Positions 13,371-18,443 of a stretch of DNA of 18,443 nucleotides are shown here, one piece after another. This DNA comes from CAVSUR01 sp052143655 (lineage in GTDB: Bacteria > Actinomycetota > Actinomycetes > Streptosporangiales > Streptosporangiaceae): assembly GCA_052143655.1 (NCBI GenBank), contig JBKQSL010000128.1, positions 1 through 18,443 on the forward strand. The letters are read 5' to 3'. The translations under genes and the position numbers were made by a program. A model generated the notes under the pieces. The model had not been told where the DNA came from. It saw only the letters and a list, made by a program, of their open reading frames with translations, and did no database searches. The stretch's first letter is position 1; each line of letters opens with the position of its first letter.

Positions 13371-14080
13371 ACCACATCACCGGCAGCACCGCCCTCTGGT
13401 ACGCCAGCCGGGCCACCGGCATCGTCGCGCTGGTGCTGCTGACCGCCGTCGTCCTGCTCGGGATCCTGGTCAGCCGGCAGGGCCGGCTGCCGGGCCTGCC
13501 CCGGTTCGCGGGCACCGCGCTGCACCGCAGCGTGTCGATGCTGGCCGTGTGCTTCCTGGTCGTGCACGTCGCCACCGCGATCGCCGACCCCTACGTCAGC
13601 ATCCGCGCGCTGGCCGCGGTCATCCCGTTCACCTCCGCCTACGAGCCGCTCTGGCTCGGCCTCGGCGCGGTGGCGGCCGACCTGATCATCGCGCTGATCG
13701 GCACCAGCCTGCTGCGCGCGCGCATCGGCCGCCGGGTCTGGCGCGGCGTGCACTGGCTGGCCTACGCCGGCTGGCCGGTCGCGCTCGCGCACAGCCTGGG
13801 CGCCAGCACCGACCTGCGCCACGGCGGCCTGTTCGACCTGGCCCTCGGCTGCTGCCTCGTGGTGGCCGCCGCGGTGGCATGGCGGCTGGCCGGTGCGGCC
13901 CGGTCGGCGCCTGTCGCGCACCGGGCTGCCGCCGTGCTGGCCGGCTCCGGCCAGGCAGCACGCCAGCGTCCTCGCCGCGACCGCCCCGGCCACGGGCAGC
14001 CGGACTATAACCGCCCGGGCTACCGGCGGCCCGACTACGAGCGGCCGCAGCATGACCGGCCGAAGGCAGGGATCCGATGA
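13367..14080 (+). CDS. Ferric-reductase-like haem b transmembrane protein
   Basis: A 237-residue integral membrane protein of the ferric reductase-like transmembrane (FRD/YedZ-like) family. About six helices are visible, starting at WYASRATGIVALVLLTAVVLLGIL. Two pairs of histidines have the spacing expected for haem b ligands: H53/H67 (LHRSVSMLAVCFLVVHVAT) and H129/H142 (VHWLAYAGWPVALAHSL). The cytoplasmic tail (about 200-237) is an unusual Tyr/Arg/Pro repeat (PDYNRPGYRRPDYERPQHDR). It probably carries electrons across the membrane from the NuoF-like and ferredoxin partners encoded next, with which it is coupled (ATGA at 14077-14080). ATG 13367 is the first start in frame with MNHITGSTALWYASR; an in-frame TTG at 13316 is less likely. 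Confidence 0.87.
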   Translation: MNHITGSTALWYASRATGIVALVLLTAVVLLGILVSRQGRLPGLPRFAGTALHRSVSMLAVCFLVVHVATAIADPYVSIRALAAVIPFTSAYEPLWLGLGAVAADLIIALIGTSLLRARIGRRVWRGVHWLAYAGWPVALAHSLGASTDLRHGGLFDLALGCCLVVAAAVAWRLAGAARSAPVAHRAAAVLAGSGQAARQRPRRDRPGHGQPDYNRPGYRRPDYERPQHDRPKAGIR

Positions 14081-15444
14081 GCGCCGAGACCACGACCATG
14101 CTGCTGACCGCGGACGGCTCGGCTGCGCACCACCCGGGCGCGCAGGCCCCGGACGCGCCGCATCCGGCCCGGCGGCCCGCATCGCCGCCCGCGCCCGGCA
14201 CGCTGCCGCGGCTGCTGCCGGCCGGGCCGCCCGCAGCCGATCTGGCCGGGCACCAGGCGAGGTTCGGCGCGCTCCCCTACCGCGGTCGACCCGGCCTGCT
14301 CATCCCGGCGATCGAGGCGTCCGGGCTGACCGGCCGAGGCGGCGCCGCGTTCCCCGTGCACCGCAAGATGACCGCCGTCCTCGGCGCCCGGCGCCCGCCG
14401 GTCGTCGTCGGCAACGGCGCCGAGGGCGAGCCCGTCAGCGGCAAGGACCGCTGCCTGCTCTGGCAGTCCCCGCACCTGGTGCTCGACGGGCTGCAGCTGG
14501 CGGCCGAGGCGCTCGGCGCGACGGCGGCGGCCCTGTACGTGCACCGCGACGACCGGCTGATGGCCCGCCTGTCGGCCGTGCTCGCGCAGCGGTCCGCGGC
14601 AGGCCTGGACCGGGTCGCCGTCGAGCTGGCCGGCGCGCCGGGCCGGTTCCTGGCCGGCGAGGAGTCGGCGCTGGCCAGCGCGGCCGCCGGCGGGCCCGCC
14701 CGGCCCGCCTACAAGCGGCCCCCGGTGTACCTGCGCGGCATCGGCGGCCGTCCTACGCTGGTGCAGAACGTCGAGACCCTGGCCCATGTGGCGCTGATCG
14801 CCCGCTTCGGCCCCGGCTGGTTCCGCTCGGTCGGCACCGCGGACGAGCCCGGCAGCATGCTGTGCACGGTGCTGAGGCCCGACGGCGGCAGCACCGTCGT
14901 CGAGGCTGCGCTGGGCACCCCGCTGGCGGCCCTGGCCGACTGCGGCGCCGGGGTCCAGGCGGTGCTGTGCGGCGGCTACCACGGAGCATGGCTGACCGCG
15001 GCGGACGCCGCCTGGCTGCGGCTGTGCAACGCCGACCTCCGGCCGGCCGGCGCATTCGCCGGCGCCGGGATCCTCGGCGCGCTGCCGGCCGACCGGTGTG
15101 GCCTGGCCGAGACCGCACGGGTGGCGCGCTACCTGGCACTGGAATCGGCCGGCCAGTGCGGCCCGTGCCTCAGCGGGCTGCCCCGGATCGCGGCCGCGCT
15201 CACCGGCCTGGCCGGACCGTCTCCTGACCCGGGCACCCTGGCGGACGTACGCCGCTGGGCCGGGCTGGTGCAGGGGCGCGGCGCGTGCCGCCACCCGGAT
15301 GGCACTGTCCGGTTCGTGCGCAGCGCGCTGACCGTGTTCGGCCCCGAGATCGCCGCGCACGCGCGCGGCACCTGCACCGCCACGTCCGGGCAGCCGTTCC
15401 TGCCGCTGCCCGCGCCGCCGCGCGGCGAGCAGGACTGGCGCTGA
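14077..15444 (+). CDS. NuoF-like NADH:acceptor oxidoreductase, 51-kDa subunit family
   Basis: A 455-residue flavoprotein related to the FMN/NADH-binding subunit of complex I. After a Pro/Ala-rich N-terminus (1-65) come the NADH/FMN motifs GRGGAAFPVHRKM (86-98) and VVGNGAEGEPVSGKDR (111-125), then RPAYKRPPVYLRGIGGRPTLVQNVET and an SLBB-like CGAGVQAVLCGGYHGAW. The C-terminal iron-sulfur region reads ESAGQCGPC (C361, C364) and GRGAC (C404). Complex I NuoF has ESCGxCxPC, so the first of four ligands is Ala358 here. I recall this variant as usual in short actinobacterial relatives, so it is probably not damage. It likely oxidises NAD(P)H and feeds the small ferredoxin and the haem b membrane protein. 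Overlaps the upstream gene by 4 bases. Confidence 0.87.
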   Translation: MSAETTTMLLTADGSAAHHPGAQAPDAPHPARRPASPPAPGTLPRLLPAGPPAADLAGHQARFGALPYRGRPGLLIPAIEASGLTGRGGAAFPVHRKMTAVLGARRPPVVVGNGAEGEPVSGKDRCLLWQSPHLVLDGLQLAAEALGATAAALYVHRDDRLMARLSAVLAQRSAAGLDRVAVELAGAPGRFLAGEESALASAAAGGPARPAYKRPPVYLRGIGGRPTLVQNVETLAHVALIARFGPGWFRSVGTADEPGSMLCTVLRPDGGSTVVEAALGTPLAALADCGAGVQAVLCGGYHGAWLTAADAAWLRLCNADLRPAGAFAGAGILGALPADRCGLAETARVARYLALESAGQCGPCLSGLPRIAAALTGLAGPSPDPGTLADVRRWAGLVQGRGACRHPDGTVRFVRSALTVFGPEIAAHARGTCTATSGQPFLPLPAPPRGEQDWR

Positions 15445-15515
15445 CGATGCCCGTGCCGACGATGCCCGCCCGGCCGCCCGGCCGGGCCGGAAGCCAGCGT
15501 GGAGCTGATGGACAG

Positions 15516-15728
15516 ATGACCAGTTTCCTGCAGGTGAACCCGGTGGCCTGCACCGGCCACGGGGCCTGCGCTGAACTCCTGCCTGAGCTGGTGACGCTGG
15601 ATGAGTGGGGGTACCCGGTGCTGGACGGCAGCCCGGTCCCGGCGACCCTGCTGCGGGCGGCCCGCCGCGCGGTGACGGCCTGCCCCGCGCTGGCGCTGCA
15701 CCTGGACCGCGACCAGGACCGGGCCTGA
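15516..15728 (+). CDS. Small single-cluster ferredoxin
   Basis: A 70-residue acidic ferredoxin of the actinobacterial P450-associated type. Cluster ligands are C12 and C18 in VACTGHGACAELLPE and C56 in TACPALAL. His15 sits where a fourth Cys would be, the CxxHxxC pattern of 3Fe-4S or His-ligated 4Fe-4S ferredoxins. The third gene of the ferric-reductase operon, it is the natural electron carrier between the NuoF-like protein and the haem b membrane protein, or to another acceptor. ATG 15516 matches the usual short N-terminus (MTSFLQVNPVAC). ATG 15447 is in frame right after the NuoF-like stop, but its 23 extra residues are Pro/Arg-rich and unlike the family. Confidence 0.9.
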   Translation: MTSFLQVNPVACTGHGACAELLPELVTLDEWGYPVLDGSPVPATLLRAARRAVTACPALALHLDRDQDRA

Positions 15729-15752
15729 TCTGGGCGCGCTGGCCTGCTGAGC

Positions 15753-15791
15753 GCGCTGCCCGGTGACTGCGCTGCCCGGTGACTGCGCTGA
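15753..15791 (+). repeat. 16-bp tandem repeat (2.4 copies)
   Basis: GCGCTGCCCGGTGACT occurs at 15753-15768 and 15769-15784, then in part to 15791. It lies in the 150-base spacer between the ferredoxin and response-regulator genes, 27 bases before the candidate operator. Confidence 0.85.
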
Positions 15792-15817
15792 CCTGGGCGG
15801 CGCGACGGCGGGGCGCT

Positions 15818-15835
15818 CAGAAGAAAAGCAGAGCT
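15818..15835 (+). promoter_or_regulatory. Candidate response-regulator site, copy 3 (autoregulatory)
   Basis: CAGAAGAAAAGCAGAGCT has half-sites CAGAA (15818) and CAGAG (15829) 11 bp apart, at 61 and 50 bases upstream of ATG 15879. It precedes a good -10 (CATAAT) and covers the poor -35 region, the position of an activator site. It suggests that the response regulator controls its own operon. Confidence 0.65.
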
Positions 15836-15839
15836 AACG

Positions 15840-15845
15840 CATAAT
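15840..15845 (+). promoter_or_regulatory. -10 element of the response-regulator promoter
   Basis: CATAAT matches TATAAT at five of six positions in an otherwise GC-rich spacer. With a 17-bp spacing the -35 would be TCAGAA, a poor match, consistent with activator dependence. Transcription would start near 15852. Confidence 0.45.
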
Positions 15846-15878
15846 GGGCTCGGAGCCGCGGCAGACACACTTGAGGGT

Positions 15879-16646
15879 ATGAGCACCATGGCCGACTCAG
15901 CATTGTCCGCGCAGCCCGCCCAGCAGGGCGGTGAGGCGGCGCTCAGCCGCGCGGACGGCACCCCGGTGCGGGTCCTCGTCGTCGACGACGAGCCCAGCCT
16001 GGCCGAGCTGCTCGCCAGCGTGCTGCGCTACGAGGGCTGGGAGATCCGCACCGCGGCCGACGGCACCAGCGCGGTCCGCGCCGCCCGCGAGTTCGAGCCG
16101 GACGCAATCGTGCTGGACATCATGCTCCCGGACTTCGACGGCCTGGAGGTGCTGCGCCGGGTCCGCGCCGCCCTGCCGAATGTCTGCGTGCTGTTCCTCA
16201 CCGCCCGGGACTCCGTCGAGGACCGGGTCAGCGGCATCACCGCCGGCGGCGACGACTACGTCACCAAGCCGTTCAGCCTGGAAGAGGTGCTGGCCCGGCT
16301 GCGCGGGCTGCTTCGGCGGGCCGGCATGGCCCGGGCCCGCGGCGGCACCGAGGTGGTCGTCGGCGACCTGGTCATGGACGAGGACGCGCGGGAGGTGCGC
16401 CGCGGCGGCGAGGTGATCGAGCTGACCGCGACCGAGTTCGAGCTGCTGCGCTTCCTGATGCGCAATCCGCGGCGAGTGCTGTCCAAGGCCCAGATTCTCG
16501 ACCGGGTGTGGAATTACGACTTCGGCGGCCAGGCGCACGTGGTCGAGCTGTACATCAGCTACCTGCGCAAGAAGATCGACGCGGACCGCGAGCCGCTGAT
16601 CCACACTGTGCGCGGCGTGGGCTACGTCCTGAAGCCGTCGAGCTGA
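15879..16646 (+). CDS. OmpR-family two-component response regulator (TrcR-like)
   Basis: A 255-residue DNA-binding regulator. The receiver domain (about 30-145) has acidic pocket D36/D37, phosphoacceptor D80 in AIVLDIMLPDFDG, T108 in FLTARD and K130 in DDYVTKPFS. The winged-helix output domain (about 155-253) reads ELTATEFELLRFLMRNPRRVLS, ILDRVWNYDFGGQAHVVELYISYLRKKID and HTVRGVGYVLKP, typical of OmpR/PhoB regulators. It resembles mycobacterial TrcR in overall pattern. The kinase gene follows after 2 bases. ATG 15879 fits the operator spacing shared with two other genes; ATG 15888 lies 10 bases after GAGGG (15873-15877) and is an alternative. It is the obvious candidate to bind the 11-bp-spaced direct repeats found at 9249, 13241, 15818 and 18375. 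Confidence 0.95.
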   Translation: MSTMADSALSAQPAQQGGEAALSRADGTPVRVLVVDDEPSLAELLASVLRYEGWEIRTAADGTSAVRAAREFEPDAIVLDIMLPDFDGLEVLRRVRAALPNVCVLFLTARDSVEDRVSGITAGGDDYVTKPFSLEEVLARLRGLLRRAGMARARGGTEVVVGDLVMDEDAREVRRGGEVIELTATEFELLRFLMRNPRRVLSKAQILDRVWNYDFGGQAHVVELYISYLRKKIDADREPLIHTVRGVGYVLKPSS

Positions 16647-16648
16647 CC

Positions 16649-18247
16649 ATGCCGGCCAGCGCGGTCCCGGCGGGAACGCCGCGGCGCGGGGCCAGCCGTC
16701 TGCTCGGCGGGCCCGGCCGGTGGATGGCCGCGCGGACCCTGCGCGGGCGGCTGATCGCCGGCGTCCTCGTCCTGCTGGCGATGGCCTGCGCCACCGTCGG
16801 GATGGTCACCTACGCACATCTGCGCTCGGTGCTGATCGGCCAGCTGAACCAGCAGCTGGCGCAGGCCAGCCAGCGATACACCCAGTGCCTGTACCCGCCG
16901 CCGCAAGACGGGGACCACGGCAGCCCGCCGGGCCTGGGCATTGGCCCGCATGACGGGGACGGGGATATCGACAATGCGCAGCAGCACGCCAGCAGCCCCG
17001 GCGACTGCGCACAGTATCAGGCCACTGGCGCGATCACCGGGGCGATCTCGGGCGGCACCGTCCGGCACTCCTACCTGGCCACCGAGGAGAACATCGCGAG
17101 CAGGTGCGATCTGAGCGCCGCCGACAAGCAGGAGCTGAGCGAGCTGCCCGCCAACGGCCGCCCGCAGGCGGTAACGCTGACCGCCTACGGCCCGTATCAG
17201 ATGGTGGCGACCCGGATCAATGACAGCGTGTACGTCAACGGGCTGCCGCTCGCCCCGGTTGACAACACCCTGCGCCAGGTAGCCGCCGCCGAGATCGCCG
17301 TGTTCGGGGCAGCCCTGGTGCTGACCGGGATCCTCGGCACCGCCTGGGTCCGGCTGTCGCTGCGGCCGCTGCGGCGCGTCGCCGCCACCGCCGCGCGGGT
17401 CACCGAGCTGCCGCTGGGCACCGGCGACGTCGCCCTGCCCGACCGGGTCGAGTACGCCAGCTCGCGGACCGAGGTAGGGCAGGTCGGTGCGGCGTTCAAC
17501 CGGATGCTGGGGCACGTGGAGTCGGCCCTCGGCCGGCGCGCGGCCAGCGAAGCCCGGCTGCGCCGGTTCGCCGCCGACGCCAGCCACGAGCTGCGCACGC
17601 CGCTGGCCGCGATCCGCGGCTATGCCGAGCTGGCCCGGCGCGACCCCGGCCCGGTCCCCGAGGCGGTGGCGCATGCGCTCAGCCGGGTCGAGTCCGAATC
17701 CGCCCGGATGAGCTTGCTGGTCGACGAGCTGCTGCTGCTAGCCCAGCTGGACGCGGGCCGGCCGCTGGCCAGTGAGCCGGTTGACCTGACCCGGCTGGCC
17801 ATCGACGTGACCAGCGATGCGCAGGTCGCCGCGCCCGGCCATCGCTGGCTGCTGGAGCTGCCCGACGAGCCGGTCAGCGTCCGCGGCGATGAACAGCGCC
17901 TGCATCAGGTGCTGGCCAACCTGCTCAGCAACGCCGCCAAGCACACGCCGAAGGGCACCACGGTGACGGTCGCGCTGGCCCGCCGGGACGGCCCGTCAGG
18001 CACGGGCGGGCCGGGGACGGTGCAGGTCACCGTGACCGACGACGGCCCCGGTATCCCCGCGGACCTGCAGCCCGCGCTGTTCGAGCGGTTCGTCCGCGGG
18101 GACAGCTCCCGCTCGCGCGCGGCCGGCAGCACCGGCCTGGGGCTGGCAATCGTCGACGCAGTGACCGCCGCGCACCACGGCACCGTGGCGGTGGCCAGCC
18201 GCCCCGGCCAGACCCGGTTCACGATCACGCTGCCGCAGCTGGCCTAG
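16649..18247 (+). CDS. Membrane sensor histidine kinase (partner of the OmpR-family regulator)
   Basis: A 532-residue kinase. TM1 (34-55) and TM2 (211-233) flank an extracytoplasmic sensor loop (56-210) containing C80, C120 and C153 and an Asp/His-rich stretch (GPHDGDGDIDNAQQH). A HAMP domain (234-297, SLRPLRRVAATAARV) leads to the H-box FAADASHELRTPLAAIRGY with phosphorylated H313. The ATPase domain shows the N-box NLLSNAAKHTP, G1 VTDDGPGIP, F-box LFERFVRGDSSRSR and G2 GSTGLGLAIV. ATG 16649 is two bases after the response-regulator stop, so the pair is one operon. The frame is open back to 16508, but that part lies inside the regulator gene. The signal is unknown; the Cys and Asp/His residues suggest redox or metal sensing. 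Confidence 0.94.
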   Translation: MPASAVPAGTPRRGASRLLGGPGRWMAARTLRGRLIAGVLVLLAMACATVGMVTYAHLRSVLIGQLNQQLAQASQRYTQCLYPPPQDGDHGSPPGLGIGPHDGDGDIDNAQQHASSPGDCAQYQATGAITGAISGGTVRHSYLATEENIASRCDLSAADKQELSELPANGRPQAVTLTAYGPYQMVATRINDSVYVNGLPLAPVDNTLRQVAAAEIAVFGAALVLTGILGTAWVRLSLRPLRRVAATAARVTELPLGTGDVALPDRVEYASSRTEVGQVGAAFNRMLGHVESALGRRAASEARLRRFAADASHELRTPLAAIRGYAELARRDPGPVPEAVAHALSRVESESARMSLLVDELLLLAQLDAGRPLASEPVDLTRLAIDVTSDAQVAAPGHRWLLELPDEPVSVRGDEQRLHQVLANLLSNAAKHTPKGTTVTVALARRDGPSGTGGPGTVQVTVTDDGPGIPADLQPALFERFVRGDSSRSRAAGSTGLGLAIVDAVTAAHHGTVAVASRPGQTRFTITLPQLA

Positions 18248-18289
18248 CCCGCCGGGCCCGCGCCGTCCGGCGGCGGCTCCCCCGCTGAG

Positions 18290-18330
18290 CCGTGCAGTCC
18301 GATTCCGTGCAGTCCGGAGCCGTGCAGTCC
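18290..18330 (+). repeat. Three 15-bp-spaced copies of CCGTGCAGTCC
   Basis: CCGTGCAGTCC occurs at 18290, 18305 and 18320, separated by four variable bases. It lies 43 bases after the kinase stop codon. Confidence 0.85.
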
Positions 18331-18374
18331 GCGCGCAGAGCTGGCCCGCAGGTAACGTTCAGGCGGTTTCGGGT

Positions 18375-18401
18375 CAGAACGACGGCAGAAAAGCGCCACA
18401 G
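18375..18401 (+). promoter_or_regulatory. Candidate response-regulator site, copy 4 (three half-sites)
   Basis: Half-sites CAGAA (18375), CAGAA (18386) and CACAG (18397) follow each other at exactly 11-bp intervals. They lie 61, 50 and 39 bases upstream of ATG 18436, which starts with the same ATGAGCAC as the two other targets. It is the most extended of the four arrays. Confidence 0.6.
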
Positions 18402-18435
18402 CCGCGCGCCAGCATGATCATCCACGCTGGCTGGC

Positions 18436-18443
18436 ATGAGCAC
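18436..18443 (+). CDS. First codons of a further gene (cut by window edge)
   Basis: ATGAGCAC begins at 18436, and only eight bases are visible. It is proposed as a gene start because it sits 61 bases after the operator array and shares the ATGAGCAC context of the response-regulator gene. Nothing can be said about the product from this window. Confidence 0.3.

Larger units (their letters stand above)
18248..18435. other. Spacer after the kinase gene
   Basis: This 188-base spacer between the kinase stop and the ATG at 18436 carries three 15-bp-spaced copies of CCGTGCAGTCC, the candidate operator with three half-sites, and a small dyad (GCCAGC near 18408, GCTGGC near 18426). No clear terminator was seen. 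A minus-strand open frame across it has no recognisable similarity. Confidence 0.5.

Noticed and set aside
14035..15360. 441-codon minus-strand frame antisense to the NuoF-like gene
   Set aside because: No family motifs; the plus strand carries GRGGAAFP and the Cys-rich region.
16508..16648. Kinase start inside the response-regulator gene
   Set aside because: This part of the frame is out-of-frame regulator coding sequence; ATG 16649 directly after the regulator stop gives a normal kinase N-terminus.

Overview
The window is very GC-rich, uses GTG starts freely and has many 1-4 base gene overlaps. Its gene content (bifunctional RNase HI/acid phosphatase beside rnpB, a SigK/RskA pair, an OmpR/TrcR-type two-component system, PPOX split-barrel protein) indicates a chromosomal segment of a high-GC actinomycete. 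The genus cannot be told from the sequence. No insertion sequence, tRNA, CRISPR array or phage gene was seen.

Left part (1-8446). RNase P RNA on the minus strand, cut at its 3' end by the window edge, is followed upstream by a coupled minus-strand pair: RNase H/phosphatase and a coiled-coil zinc-ribbon protein. A divergent PPOX-type flavin/F420 split-barrel gene comes next. It converges on an ECF sigma factor/anti-sigma operon of the SigK-RskA type. Upstream of sigK lies the decayed 3' end of a nitronate monooxygenase gene, which abuts a large membrane-anchored sulfite-oxidase-family molybdoprotein. That gene converges, across a hairpin, on an alpha/beta-hydrolase-fold protein that seems to have lost its nucleophile and catalytic His and carries a repeat-rich insert of about 200 residues.

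Middle (8447-9286). An 840-base gene-free stretch holds a strong hairpin, a group of DnaA-box-like 9-mers, a perfect 22-bp tandem duplication and a candidate operator.

Right part (9287-18443), all on the plus strand. A Ser-rich membrane-anchored small protein and ApbE (FAD:protein FMN transferase); an ABC-2 exporter pair; a methyltransferase with an in-frame TGA; a ferric-reductase-like haem b membrane protein, a NuoF-like flavoprotein and a small ferredoxin; then an OmpR-family response regulator with its histidine kinase. The FRD-like protein, NuoF-like protein, ferredoxin and ApbE together suggest a transmembrane electron-transfer system from NAD(P)H to extracytoplasmic flavin. No FMN-binding acceptor domain is visible in the window.

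The main discovery is an apparent regulon. Direct repeats of CA(G/C)A(A/G), spaced exactly 11 bp, lie 61 and 50 bp upstream of three ATGAGCAC start sites: before the ferric-reductase operon (13302), the response-regulator gene (15879) and a gene beginning at the right edge (18436). A fourth copy lies before the Ser-rich/apbE operon. This is the architecture expected for an OmpR-family regulator, and it would tie the modules into one two-component-controlled system.
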